Shown: positions 21,616-30,368 of the stretch, one piece after another
Numbering within the stretch: the stretch's first letter is position 1
Layout of the letters: the number at the start of each line of letters is the position of its first letter
NCBI GenBank assembly: GCA_003249795.1
Contig: QKHZ01000004.1
Coordinates: 1-40,011 of the forward strand
From: a bacterium
Lineage (GTDB): Bacteria; Planctomycetota; SZUA-567
DNA length: 40,011 nucleotides
Reading direction: 5' to 3'
The notes under the pieces: generated by a model
Seen by the model: only the letters and a program-made list of their open reading frames with translations
What the model was told of the DNA's origin: nothing
The model's database searches: none
Translations under genes and position numbers: made by a program

Positions 21616-23805
21616 ATGGAACTCGAAATGAATGAATCCCGCGTCGAGCGCGAAATCGCCGGACGCACCCTCAGTATCTCGACAGGGCTGATGGCCAAGC
21701 AGGCCGCCGGCGCTGTCCTTGTGCAGTATGGCGACACCGTCGTCCTGACCGCTGTCACAAGCGAACCCAGCGACAAGGCCGATGGCGACTTTTTCCCGCT
21801 TCTGGTCGATTACCGCGAAAAGAGCTACGCCGCCGGTAAGTTCCCGGGCGGTTTCTTCAAGCGCGAAAAAGCGCCGACCACAAAAGAAACGCTGACGATG
21901 CGCCTAACCGACCGGCCGATCCGTCCGCTGTTTCCGAAAGGATTCCGCAACGACGTCGTGATCCAGTCGATGGTTCTGTCCTCGGACATGGAAAACGAAT
22001 CCGATATCCTCAGCATCATCGGCGCATCAGCCGCACTCAGCATCAGCAACCTGCCGTTCAACGGCCCGATCGGCGCTGTCCGCATGGGACTGATTGACGG
22101 TGCGCTGATCGTCAACCCGACCCACAGCCAGATCCGCAAGACCGACCTGAACCTCACCGTCGCAGGCACCGCAACCGACATCACCATGGTCGAAGCAGGC
22201 GCCAACGAACTGACCGAAGAAAAGATGCTTGAAGCCCTCAACGCCGGCCACGACATTATTAAGCAGATCTGCGCGATGATCAACGAACTGTGCGACAAGG
22301 TCGGCCGCAAGGAAAAGCTTGTCGTCGAAGCCCCGAAGATGCCTGCCTGCTACGAAGCCGTCAAGGCCGCAGCATACGACAAGCTCAAAGTCGCTGTTCA
22401 GACCGCCGGAAAGTTCGGGCGCCGCGAAGCAGCCAAGGCCGTGTACAACGAAATCGTCGAACAGTTTGTGAAGCCTGAAGACGAAAACGCACCGAGCAAA
22501 GGTGAGGTTGTCGAATGCCTCGACAAGACCCGCACCGAAATCATCCGCAGCCTGATCAAGAGCAACACCCGTATCGACGGCCGCGACCTCTATACAGTCC
22601 GCCCGATCGACTGCCGCGTCAGCGTTCTGCCGCGCACACACGGTTCGTCACTCTTCACCCGCGGTGAAACACAGGCTCTGGTCACAATCACTCTCGGCTC
22701 CAACGCAGACAGCCAGAAGGTCGACGGCCTGCACGAAGCATATGACGAAAACTGGTACCTGCACTATCAGGCTCCGGGCTTCTCGGTTGGCGAAAGCCGC
22801 CCGCCGCGCGGACCGGGCCGTCGTGACATCGGCCACGGCATGCTCGCACAGCGCGCGCTCGAACCCATGATCCCCAACGGTGAAAACGGCACCTTCCCCT
22901 ACACTGTCCGTGCGGTCAGTGAAGTGCTGGAAATGAACGGTTCATCATCAATGGCCACCGTCTGCGGCGCAACGCTTGCGCTGATGGACGCAGGCGTTCC
23001 GCTCAAGAAGCCGGTTGCCGGTATCGCCATGGGTCTGATTCAGGACGCAGGCGAAGAGCCGGTTATCATCACCGACATCCTCGGCGACGAAGACCACTAC
23101 GGTGACATGGACTTCAAAGTCTGCGGAACCGCTGACGGCATCACCGCACTGCAGATGGATATCAAGATCGACGGCATCAGCACCGACACGATGAAGAAAG
23201 CTCTGGCTCAGGCAAAAGACGGCCGCAGCCACATCCTCGGCAAAATCACCGGCTGCATAGCCACCCCGCGCGCCGACATCAACCCGCGCGCACCGCGTTT
23301 GCACTCACTGATGATCCCGGTCGATATGATCGGCAAGGTCATTGGCCCGGGCGGAAAAACCATCCGCGCCATCCAGGAAGAATGCGAAGTCAAGATCGAC
23401 ATCTCAGAAGACGGCGAAATCACCATCTGCGCACCGGAAACCGAATCGCTCATGGCCGCTGTCCGCCAGATCGAATCACTGACCGCTGTTGCTGAAATCG
23501 GCAAGACCTACGAAGGCAAGATCACCGGCATCCGCGAATTCGGGGCTTTTGTCGAAATCCTGCCTGGAACCGAAGGCATGTGCCACATCTCCGAGTTCTC
23601 TGACGAATACGTCAAGAGCATGGAAGGCATCGCCAACGTTGGCGACCCGCTGAAGGTCAAGGTTCTTGAAATCGACCCGGGAACCGGCAAGATCCGCCTC
23701 TCGCGCAAGGCTGTCATCTGCGAAGAAAAGGGCATCCCGTACGAAGCCAGCAGTGGCGGAAGCGGTGGTGGTGACCGCAAGCCACGCCGTCCGCGTCGCG
23801 ACTAA
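21616..23805 (+). CDS. pnp: Polynucleotide phosphorylase
   Basis: A 729-residue trimeric 3'-5' exoribonuclease that uses phosphate to release nucleoside diphosphates; a core RNA decay enzyme. The domains are in standard order: first RNase PH domain (about 15-145, with FPGGFFKREK and TDRPIRPLFPKGF), a helical linker, second RNase PH domain (about 315-530, with RGETQALVTITLG and GPGRRDIGHGMLA), KH domain (about 565-620, with MIGKVIGPGGKTIRAIQEEC) and S1 domain (about 630-695, with GKITGIREFGAFVEILPGTE). The basic Gly-rich tail ends RKPRRPRRD. AGGAAAGGAAACAC precedes the ATG. It follows rpsO and has a strong terminator of its own. Confidence 0.98.
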   Translation: MELEMNESRVEREIAGRTLSISTGLMAKQAAGAVLVQYGDTVVLTAVTSEPSDKADGDFFPLLVDYREKSYAAGKFPGGFFKREKAPTTKETLTMRLTDRPIRPLFPKGFRNDVVIQSMVLSSDMENESDILSIIGASAALSISNLPFNGPIGAVRMGLIDGALIVNPTHSQIRKTDLNLTVAGTATDITMVEAGANELTEEKMLEALNAGHDIIKQICAMINELCDKVGRKEKLVVEAPKMPACYEAVKAAAYDKLKVAVQTAGKFGRREAAKAVYNEIVEQFVKPEDENAPSKGEVVECLDKTRTEIIRSLIKSNTRIDGRDLYTVRPIDCRVSVLPRTHGSSLFTRGETQALVTITLGSNADSQKVDGLHEAYDENWYLHYQAPGFSVGESRPPRGPGRRDIGHGMLAQRALEPMIPNGENGTFPYTVRAVSEVLEMNGSSSMATVCGATLALMDAGVPLKKPVAGIAMGLIQDAGEEPVIITDILGDEDHYGDMDFKVCGTADGITALQMDIKIDGISTDTMKKALAQAKDGRSHILGKITGCIATPRADINPRAPRLHSLMIPVDMIGKVIGPGGKTIRAIQEECEVKIDISEDGEITICAPETESLMAAVRQIESLTAVAEIGKTYEGKITGIREFGAFVEILPGTEGMCHISEFSDEYVKSMEGIANVGDPLKVKVLEIDPGTGKIRLSRKAVICEEKGIPYEASSGGSGGGDRKPRRPRRD

Positions 23806-23857
23806 TTGCATTGCCGCAAACCGGTATAGCCGGCAAGGGTGAATGTTATTCCATTTC

Positions 23858-23896
23858 AGCAGGGTTGTCTGACCACAGACAGCCCTGCTTTTTTTC
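23858..23896 (+). terminator. Rho-independent terminator after pnp
   Basis: A 14-bp stem (23858-23871 with 23876-23889, one G-T pair), a 4-base loop and a run of eight T. Confidence 0.95.
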
Positions 23897-23930
23897 CGGG
23901 CATGATTGGTAATCCGCCGCGGGAGTTTGC

Positions 23931-23959
23931 TTGACGAAGACTGGCAGAACCCATACACT
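23931..23959 (+). promoter_or_regulatory. Promoter of the STAS-thioesterase-TPR-lpxK group
   Basis: TTGACG (23931-23936), 17 bases, TACACT (23954-23959), directly after the pnp terminator and 36 bases before the STAS gene start. Confidence 0.6.
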
Positions 23960-23994
23960 TGGAGCATTACTCTGGGCAAAGGAAAGAGACAAAT

Positions 23995-24291
23995 ATGGAG
24001 TTGTTCCAGATCGAGCAGAACTGCCTGATCGTGACTGATGACCTCGGGCCGGAGAGCGTGGATCAATTCCAGGCAATGTGCGCTGCATTAGCCAATCTGG
24101 AATCTGAAGAGGTCATTATCGACCTGAGCGCGGTTTCATACATCGGCAGCCGTTACTTTGGCGAGATGATCGCCGCGCAGGACCAGTTGGCAGGCATTCA
24201 GAAAAAACTGATCGTCCGCGCCCGCAGAAATGTCATTGATGTCATGGAACTCCTGGGTCTACTGGAGTTCCTGCGTGTTGAAGAGGTGTAA
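23995..24291 (+). CDS. Stand-alone STAS-domain protein (anti-sigma-factor antagonist type)
   Basis: A 98-residue protein that is a complete STAS domain and nothing else. It shows the strand-helix order LIVTDDLGPESVDQF, then VIIDLSAVSYIGSRYFGEM, with S52 at the position phosphorylated in SpoIIAA and RsbV, and a final helix, VIDVMELLGLLEFL. It would bind an RsbW-like kinase; one is encoded at 16873-17940. ATG at 23995 is chosen because the domain starts there and a GGAAAGAG site precedes it; an in-frame ATG at 23959 overlaps the promoter. The thioesterase gene starts 3 bases after its stop, so the two are probably co-translated. Confidence 0.88.
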   Translation: MELFQIEQNCLIVTDDLGPESVDQFQAMCAALANLESEEVIIDLSAVSYIGSRYFGEMIAAQDQLAGIQKKLIVRARRNVIDVMELLGLLEFLRVEEV

Positions 24292-24293
24292 TT

Positions 24294-24734
24294 GTGAGCC
24301 CAGCCATCCCCCAGCCGCCACAGGTGGCCGACAATATTTTCTACCGTGTCCCCTATGCAGAAACCGACCAGATGGGCCGCGTCTATTACGGCAATTATCT
24401 GACATGGTTTGAGCGCGGGCGGACGGAGTTGCTCCGCGAGTCAGGTTTCCCCTACCGTGTTCTGGAAGAGCGCGACATCTGGCTGCCGGTGCGCCACTGT
24501 GAAGTGCGTTATTATGGCGCAGCAAAGTATGACGATGAAGTGCGGCTCTGCTCATGGGTCAGTCAGGTCCGCCGTGCAAGTGTCACCATCACCACGAATG
24601 TCTATCGCCAGCCGGAAGACGAATTAATTACGACCGGATCGGTAGAACTGGTTTGCACCAAACCAAACGGAAAACCCCAGCCATTTCCGGAAGACCTTCA
24701 AAAGGCTCTTACGGCCTTTCTCGCTGCGGAGTAA
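24294..24734 (+). CDS. YbgC/4-hydroxybenzoyl-CoA-type acyl-CoA thioesterase
   Basis: A 146-residue single hotdog-fold enzyme that hydrolyses acyl-CoA thioesters. The catalytic loop reads YAETDQMGRVYYGNYLTWFE, with the aspartate in ETDQMG that serves catalysis in this family. A conserved RTELLRESG follows, then the central helix and the strands VRHCEVRYYGAAKYDDEV. YbgC proteins are often encoded with the Tol-Pal system and act in phospholipid metabolism; here the neighbours are a STAS gene, an exported TPR protein and lpxK, still envelope-related. The start is a GTG 3 bases after the STAS stop, with GAGGTG inside the end of that gene. Confidence 0.9.
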   Translation: MSPAIPQPPQVADNIFYRVPYAETDQMGRVYYGNYLTWFERGRTELLRESGFPYRVLEERDIWLPVRHCEVRYYGAAKYDDEVRLCSWVSQVRRASVTITTNVYRQPEDELITTGSVELVCTKPNGKPQPFPEDLQKALTAFLAAE

Positions 24735-24852
24735 GCCGATGCGGGTCGCCCCTTTCTGCGCACCGCACCAACGCCCTGCCTGCCCGCACCATCAGGCAGA
24801 GCAATTTCTCAATACAAAATTCTCATCCCCAGCCAAATTACCTTTAATTGTT

Positions 24853-27800
24853 ATGCCGAAGTGGTTCGCACTGCTGCCCATCGCGATGCTAGCACTCTGT
24901 TGCTGCACGACTTTTCATGCCAGCAATCTGAACGCAGCAGAACCAGAAGCAGCAGCAACATCCGAGCCATCAACCGGAGATAACAACGGAACAATTGAAG
25001 GGCTTCAGGAAGTCAATGACGCACTGCGCGCGGTAACTGACACAGAAATTGCAGAAGCATTTGCCCGTGCGGAGCGGTTTTATCAGGGCGGACGTTTTGG
25101 CGAGGCGCGCGCAATTTACATGGCACTGATGAATAACCCAAACTTCAGGCCGCTAGTTCCCTACCACACGCTTAACGCGGACCAGCGGAATCTGATCCCA
25201 CAGGAAGAATACCAGCAAAAACGGATTGACCGGCAAAATGACCGGGAACGCGCTATGTACGGTCAGGCCCGTTGCCGTGCCATGCGCGCAAAGCAATCCG
25301 GCGACCGTGCCGAGATGACAGAGACAATTCAGGATTATCAAAAGCTGAGCCAGAACATCCCCCGGTATGAAGACCCCCAATATACACGACAGGCACTTTA
25401 CGGCATTGCAGAAGTACAGGTCATGCTGGGTGAGAAGGATCAGGCAATTGAAACGCTGAGCCAGATCCTTGACCAGAATCCGGCCGGAAAGCTGGACTGG
25501 GACACAAGCCGTTTTCTGTCGGAGCTTCTTGTCGAGAAAGCGATGTCGCTTGAAGCGGAATCCGCTTCACAAGAGGAGTCTATTTCAACACAAAAGAACC
25601 AGCTCTTCGAACAAGCAGCAATTCATCTGGGGCGTATTACCGAAAACTACCCGGACATGCCAGACCGCCAACAAGCTGAACTACAGCTGATTGAACTGCG
25701 CATGGCGATGGGCCATTATCGCGACGCCTATCACCTAATCGAAACTTTCCGGGAGCGGCAACGCGAAAACAGCCCGTTCAATGCCCGCGCAGAAATGTTC
25801 CGCGCACAGTGCCTGTACTTTTTCGGCGATATTGATAAAGCCGCCGAGACACTGGAAAAGATCCTCGAAGAAGAAAAAACAGATCCCAAGACACAAATCG
25901 AACTCTGGTACAGCCTCGGCTGGTGCACAGCCCGCCTTGCCGGAATCGTCGGCGTGGAAAAACGGCAGCACTACCTTAACCGGTCAAAAACAGCGTTCCG
26001 CCGCGCCCTGCAGCAGATGGCGATGAACAATCCCCGCCGCAAACCCGCCATCCGCCAGCTTGGTCAGGTTCTGCTGGAATTGGAAGATTACGCAGGCGCA
26101 CTTGCCCAGTTCAAGCAGATCCTGCGCGACCCGCGGCTGCATGTACAGGCCAGTTTTTACGCCGGAATGGCGTCGAAAGGAATGCAGCAGTGGGATGAGG
26201 CGCAGACCTATTTTGAAAATGCTCTGCGCGGTGCTGAAGAGCGGGAGCAACAACAATTTTCACTACAGGCCATGCAGGAGCTGGCTGGACTGCAAATGCG
26301 GCAAGGACACTGGGGCGAAGCGTTTTTATATGCCAAACAATCAGTGGATGAAGCGGCTAAAATTCTCGATTACACGACACTTGCCGAAGCCCAGCTGCAA
26401 CAGGTCCGCGCACTCTCCGGCCTCGGACAAAAACAGCCGCAGGAGCAGTACCGCTGCGGCCAGCAAACCCTTGATGCATTTGCAACGCTTCTACTCTGTG
26501 GCAGGAAACCCGAACCGCGCACAATCGGCGCATCAATCGGAGCCTTCGACTTCCAGCTGCAGGCGCTCTCTGCGTATGAACATGCCTCTGTGAAAAACTA
26601 TGATGACGCGCTGAACCGAATCGCCGTGCTGCGCAAGCGGCTGGGTTCACGCCTGCGCAAAGACCACCTCGATTTCGAAGAGGCACGCACCCTGTTTTTC
26701 CGGGCAGATGCCATGCGCGCACAAGCGACAATCGAACCGAAATCCGCAGAAGAAACATACAAAGCCATCGCCGCCGAATATAAAAAATCTGCTTCTGCCG
26801 CACGTCAGGCGGCACAGGCAAACCCGCACGGCGCACTGTCAGCCGATATCAATCTGTTTCTGGGCGATATCGGTTTTACCCACGGCAAATTCGCTTATGA
26901 AGTGGCGCAAATCCTGACCGACTCCGGCCAGTCCGATGCCGCGGCACAATTAAAAGAAGATGCGAAACAAACACTTGAGGCAACGCTGCCAGCGTATGAA
27001 TTTGTGATTTTCTCAGACGAAGCAACGGTGGAAGAACGCATCAACGCACGCACCCGTCAGGGCGAAACTTATTTTCAACTTGAAGAATATGACAAGTCGC
27101 TGCTATCGTTCCGCACGCTTGCCGACGACACCTCACTCGACCGCGCCCAACGGATTCACGCCACCATCCGCTGGGCAAAAGCATTGGCCATTCTCGGTAA
27201 AAGCGAACAGGCCATCCAAAAATTGCAGCCATATATCGCTTTCGATATCGATGCGGCACTACTGGCGGCAACGCTCTATGAAAAACTCGGTTTTTTCCAC
27301 CACGCCCGCGACACGTATCTGACAGGACTTACCCTCGAGTCTCCAGACTCCGCACGCCTTGCACGCGCAGAGTGCGCCTACCGCGCATACCGTCTGGGAC
27401 TGGTCAAGCCTGTAGAAGTCGCGCAGAATTCAGACCCCGACATCATGTTTGAAACTTCAGCCGAAGCTCTCTCGCAATTTGCCCGCGACTATGCAGATAC
27501 CCACTTTGCCAGCCTTGCGCTGATGGATCTGGGAAATTCACTGCTAAAAAAAGGCGAATGGAAAGCAGCACTGAAAATCGCCGACAGCAGGATTCCCGAA
27601 ATTCACAACCATGTCGAAACCCTGCAGGCGCTTTATATTTTAAAAGGCCGTGCGCTACTCAAAGGCGGACAGGCAAAAGAGGCACTTGCCGCATTCGGCA
27701 TGGCCGAGCGGATGAATACCGACACCCCAGACGGTCGCCGCCAGCGTGCGGTTGCCATCCGCGAACAGGGCAACGCTTGGGCGGCTCTGAAAAACTATGA

Positions 27801-28002
27801 TCAGGCACTTCTTTATTACGGCCGCGTCTTTGCGATCTTCAACCGAGAGGAAGAAGAATCGGACACCGCGCGTATCGCCGCCGCAGAGATCTATGCCCGT
27901 CAGGGCGATATGGAGCGCGCGCGTTCTGTACTGAACAACGGGCACGACAAACCGCTCATGCGCAGCACCTCCGCCCAACTTGATAAAAAATACGGAAACT
28001 AG
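24853..28002 (+). CDS. Large exported tetratricopeptide-repeat protein
   Basis: About 1049 residues. The signal peptide is MPKWFALLPIAMLALCCCTT; the cysteine cluster could include a lipidation site, though the usual L-[AS]-[GA]-C form is not clean. The remainder is helical with many TPR-like repeats, for example ALYGIAEVQVMLGEKDQAIE, LGQVLLELEDYAGALAQFKQ and GNAWAALKNYDQALLYYGRV. It most likely scaffolds protein contacts in the periplasm or at the outer membrane. The start is uncertain: ATG at 24739 has a GGAG site right after the upstream stop, but the 38 residues it adds before the signal peptide look non-coding. The lpxK gene starts 3 bases after the stop, so the genes are co-transcribed. 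Confidence 0.8.
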   Translation: MPKWFALLPIAMLALCCCTTFHASNLNAAEPEAAATSEPSTGDNNGTIEGLQEVNDALRAVTDTEIAEAFARAERFYQGGRFGEARAIYMALMNNPNFRPLVPYHTLNADQRNLIPQEEYQQKRIDRQNDRERAMYGQARCRAMRAKQSGDRAEMTETIQDYQKLSQNIPRYEDPQYTRQALYGIAEVQVMLGEKDQAIETLSQILDQNPAGKLDWDTSRFLSELLVEKAMSLEAESASQEESISTQKNQLFEQAAIHLGRITENYPDMPDRQQAELQLIELRMAMGHYRDAYHLIETFRERQRENSPFNARAEMFRAQCLYFFGDIDKAAETLEKILEEEKTDPKTQIELWYSLGWCTARLAGIVGVEKRQHYLNRSKTAFRRALQQMAMNNPRRKPAIRQLGQVLLELEDYAGALAQFKQILRDPRLHVQASFYAGMASKGMQQWDEAQTYFENALRGAEEREQQQFSLQAMQELAGLQMRQGHWGEAFLYAKQSVDEAAKILDYTTLAEAQLQQVRALSGLGQKQPQEQYRCGQQTLDAFATLLLCGRKPEPRTIGASIGAFDFQLQALSAYEHASVKNYDDALNRIAVLRKRLGSRLRKDHLDFEEARTLFFRADAMRAQATIEPKSAEETYKAIAAEYKKSASAARQAAQANPHGALSADINLFLGDIGFTHGKFAYEVAQILTDSGQSDAAAQLKEDAKQTLEATLPAYEFVIFSDEATVEERINARTRQGETYFQLEEYDKSLLSFRTLADDTSLDRAQRIHATIRWAKALAILGKSEQAIQKLQPYIAFDIDAALLAATLYEKLGFFHHARDTYLTGLTLESPDSARLARAECAYRAYRLGLVKPVEVAQNSDPDIMFETSAEALSQFARDYADTHFASLALMDLGNSLLKKGEWKAALKIADSRIPEIHNHVETLQALYILKGRALLKGGQAKEALAAFGMAERMNTDTPDGRRQRAVAIREQGNAWAALKNYDQALLYYGRVFAIFNREEEESDTARIAAAEIYARQGDMERARSVLNNGHDKPLMRSTSAQLDKKYGN

Positions 28003-28005
28003 GCC

Positions 28006-29070
28006 ATGAATCAGACCCATCTGCGCGAGTGGCTCGAAGGCCGACGGGGAGGATTGTTTCTGCAATTGTTGCGGCGACTGCTGGTGCCGTTTGCACTTGT
28101 CTGGGGCTGCATCCTGAAGATACGGACATGGGGATACCGCACGGGAATTTTTCACTCTGCAAAAGCACCGGTTCCGGTCATCAGTGTCGGCAACCTCACA
28201 GCAGGCGGCACGGGCAAAACCCCGATGTGCATAACACTGGTCGAGCTGTCGCGTCAGCTTGGGTTCAAACACCCGGCAATCCTGATGCGCGGCTACAACC
28301 CCGGACACGCCAAAGAATCGGATGAAGCGCGGCTATATCGGATGCGGCTGGATAATGTCCCGGTTTATGTCGGCTCCAACCGAGTGCAATCCATGAAAAA
28401 AGCGACCGCAGATGGCGCAGACCTTCTGATTCTTGATGACGGCTTTCAACACCTGAAACTGAAACGGGACGCAGACATCGTTTTACTCGACGCAACCTGC
28501 CCCTTTGGCGGCGGCTGGCCAATCCCGGCCGGAATCCTGCGCGAGTTTCCCTCTGCCCTCGGCCGAGCGGATCTGGTCGTCCTGAGCCGGTGTGCGCAAG
28601 CCAGAGCAGAGCAGATCCGAATTCTGCTCGAACAGCTTGAAAAACGATATCCGAAGCTTCCTGTCATCCAGTCCGACCACAGCCCCGACCGTCTGGTTCT
28701 GCCGGACGGAAATGCTGCAACCGTCAGCGACTTGTCCGGAAAGCGCGTTTTCGCCATCAGCGGCATTGGCCGACCCGACGCGTTTTTAGCAACCTTGCGC
28801 AGCCTTGGCGCGGAAATCACAGGCTCTGTCAGCTACGCCGATCACCATGCATATACAGAAGACGATTTGCGCCAAGTCCTTGTACAGGCACAAGAAACAG
28901 AGGCGATACCCATTACGACCGAGAAAGATGCCGTCAAGTTTTCTGACGCCTCCGCAACACTTTGCCACCACTTTGCCGTCCTCGGCATCGGTTTACAGCT
29001 TTCCGACGACTTGCCTTTACGTAAGTTGTTGAGATCTACAGGCTTTTGCAGTACAATACCGATGGATTAG
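28006..29070 (+). CDS. lpxK: LpxK, tetraacyldisaccharide 4'-kinase
   Basis: A 354-residue inner-membrane kinase that phosphorylates the 4' position of the lipid A disaccharide using ATP. Near the N-terminus a membrane-associated helix (LLVPFALVWGCILKIRTWGY) precedes the Walker A motif GNLTAGGTGKTP. Further family motifs are RGYN, GSNRVQSMKKA, ILDDGFQHLKLKRDADIVLL, FAISGIGRPDAFLATLRSLG and YADHHAYTEDDL, then TTEKDAVKF. The length is normal (E. coli 328). It lies far from the other lpx genes of the window and follows the TPR gene by 3 bases. A promoter for the next two genes lies inside its 3' end. Confidence 0.97.
   Translation: MNQTHLREWLEGRRGGLFLQLLRRLLVPFALVWGCILKIRTWGYRTGIFHSAKAPVPVISVGNLTAGGTGKTPMCITLVELSRQLGFKHPAILMRGYNPGHAKESDEARLYRMRLDNVPVYVGSNRVQSMKKATADGADLLILDDGFQHLKLKRDADIVLLDATCPFGGGWPIPAGILREFPSALGRADLVVLSRCAQARAEQIRILLEQLEKRYPKLPVIQSDHSPDRLVLPDGNAATVSDLSGKRVFAISGIGRPDAFLATLRSLGAEITGSVSYADHHAYTEDDLRQVLVQAQETEAIPITTEKDAVKFSDASATLCHHFAVLGIGLQLSDDLPLRKLLRSTGFCSTIPMD
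29029..29057 (+). promoter_or_regulatory. Promoter inside the end of lpxK for the pseudokinase-STAS pair
   Basis: TTGAGA (29029-29034), 17 bases, TACAAT (29052-29057), ending 46 bases before the kinase-like gene start. Transcription would start close to the lpxK stop codon. Confidence 0.6.
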
Positions 29071-29103
29071 TGTCCACGTTGGTTTTGTGAGCAAAGGGTT
29101 TGT

Positions 29104-29997
29104 ATGTCTGGTGAAAACGCGCAAGAAGAGATGATGCGCGAAATCATGCGTTTGAAAGAAGAACTTCTCCGGAAAGGCGAAGAACTTTCACGCACGGAAT
29201 CCCGACTGCGCGGGCTGCTGCAGATAAAAGACCGGTTCCTGTCACTGGCGACCCACGACATCCGCACCCCGATCACCACACTGAAACTGATCGCCAACAT
29301 CGTCGAGCGCTCGGCCGACCAACTGCCTGACCTGCTGCAACGCACTGTCGGCACCCTGCCGCGCAATGTCGCCAAACTTGAGGCCAAAGTCGACGACCTT
29401 GTCCGGATCGCACGGCTTGATGTCGATGACTTTGTTCCCGAGTTGGAAGCGGTCGACTGGAACGAACAGATCAAAGCCGCGATTGCCTCGTGCTTTGCCT
29501 CTGCAGTCCAGCGCGGGATCGAACTCGACCTGCAGCTGAATGAAACCGCAACCGTCCATGCCGACACAGAACACATCCGCCAGATGATGGTCGATCTGAT
29601 CCGCACTTCGATGGATAGGCTTGATCTGGGCGGCCATCTTGTTGTCGAAAGCGGAATCAGTTCGCAGACCGGCCCGAACCCCGGCGCGTGGTTTCTGGTG
29701 CAGGACAACGGCCCGGCCTTTAACGATACGCATGCCGAACTGTTGCTGCAGGACCTCACGGGAAGCCAGCAACAGACCCGCGTGCGAGTTCCGCTGTTCA
29801 TGGCCCATCGTGTCGCCATTGCCCACAGCGGCGTGATCGAAATCGGACACAGCAGCAGCGGAGGTATCCGGCTCTATGCCTGGATTCCGTTAAAGCAAAA
29901 AGATACGGAAGAAAATCCGCCGGAGACACGGCATGATGATCAGCATAATCATCATACAGAGAAACCGATTATTTCAGGGGAGGTGAACCATGGCTAA
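29104..29997 (+). CDS. Histidine-kinase-like protein with degenerate ATPase domain
   Basis: A 297-residue cytoplasmic protein. A coiled coil (about 8-40) leads to a HisKA dimerisation domain with an intact H-box, ATHDIRTPITTL (H51). The ATPase domain that follows is degenerate. The N-box reads MVDLIRTSMDRL and lacks both asparagines, the G1 box is DNGPAF instead of DxGxG, and there is no GLGL in the expected G2 place (RVRVPLFMAHRVAIAHSGVI). It probably cannot bind ATP well and may act as a phosphotransfer or scaffold protein. The tail is His-rich (HDDQHNHH). AAAGGG precedes the ATG. The STAS gene start overlaps its end by 8 bases, so the products likely work together. Confidence 0.8.
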   Translation: MSGENAQEEMMREIMRLKEELLRKGEELSRTESRLRGLLQIKDRFLSLATHDIRTPITTLKLIANIVERSADQLPDLLQRTVGTLPRNVAKLEAKVDDLVRIARLDVDDFVPELEAVDWNEQIKAAIASCFASAVQRGIELDLQLNETATVHADTEHIRQMMVDLIRTSMDRLDLGGHLVVESGISSQTGPNPGAWFLVQDNGPAFNDTHAELLLQDLTGSQQQTRVRVPLFMAHRVAIAHSGVIEIGHSSSGGIRLYAWIPLKQKDTEENPPETRHDDQHNHHTEKPIISGEVNHG

Positions 29998-30310
29998 CCC
30001 AACCGTTATCCATGCATGTCCTGTTGTCAACCAGAATGAATGCAAGGATCTGAAAGATGAACTTGACGGTGCCGTCGACAGCGGCCAGCAGCTAATTGTC
30101 GTCGACTGCGCTGAATGCAGATATCTGAACAGCATGGCCATCAGCGAGATCATGTCCGCGCACGTCCGGCTCTCCGCGCGTGGCGGGCGTTTACATCTGT
30201 CGGGTGTCTCCGGTTTTGTCCGACAGTGTCTGGACAGTGTCGGCGCACTCTCGATGTTGCATGTGTATGAGACAGTGCAGGACGCGAGTGTTCCGGAGCA
30301 GGAACCCTAA
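29990..30310 (+). CDS. STAS-domain protein coupled to the pseudokinase
   Basis: A 106-residue STAS domain: VIHACPVVNQNECKDLKDEL, the central LIVVDCAECRYLNSMAISE with S48 at the phosphorylated position, and RGGRLHLSGVSGFVRQCLDS before the last helix. The family transmits signals by reversible serine phosphorylation and binding to an RsbW-like kinase. The ATG overlaps the end of the pseudokinase gene and its GGGGAGG ribosome site lies within that gene. It is the third STAS protein of the window. The hom gene starts 58 bases later. Confidence 0.87.
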   Translation: MANPTVIHACPVVNQNECKDLKDELDGAVDSGQQLIVVDCAECRYLNSMAISEIMSAHVRLSARGGRLHLSGVSGFVRQCLDSVGALSMLHVYETVQDASVPEQEP

Positions 30311-30368
30311 CATTAAAACCAAAACATCATTGTGATGAAAATCAATAGAACAAAGAGAAAGGTGAAGT

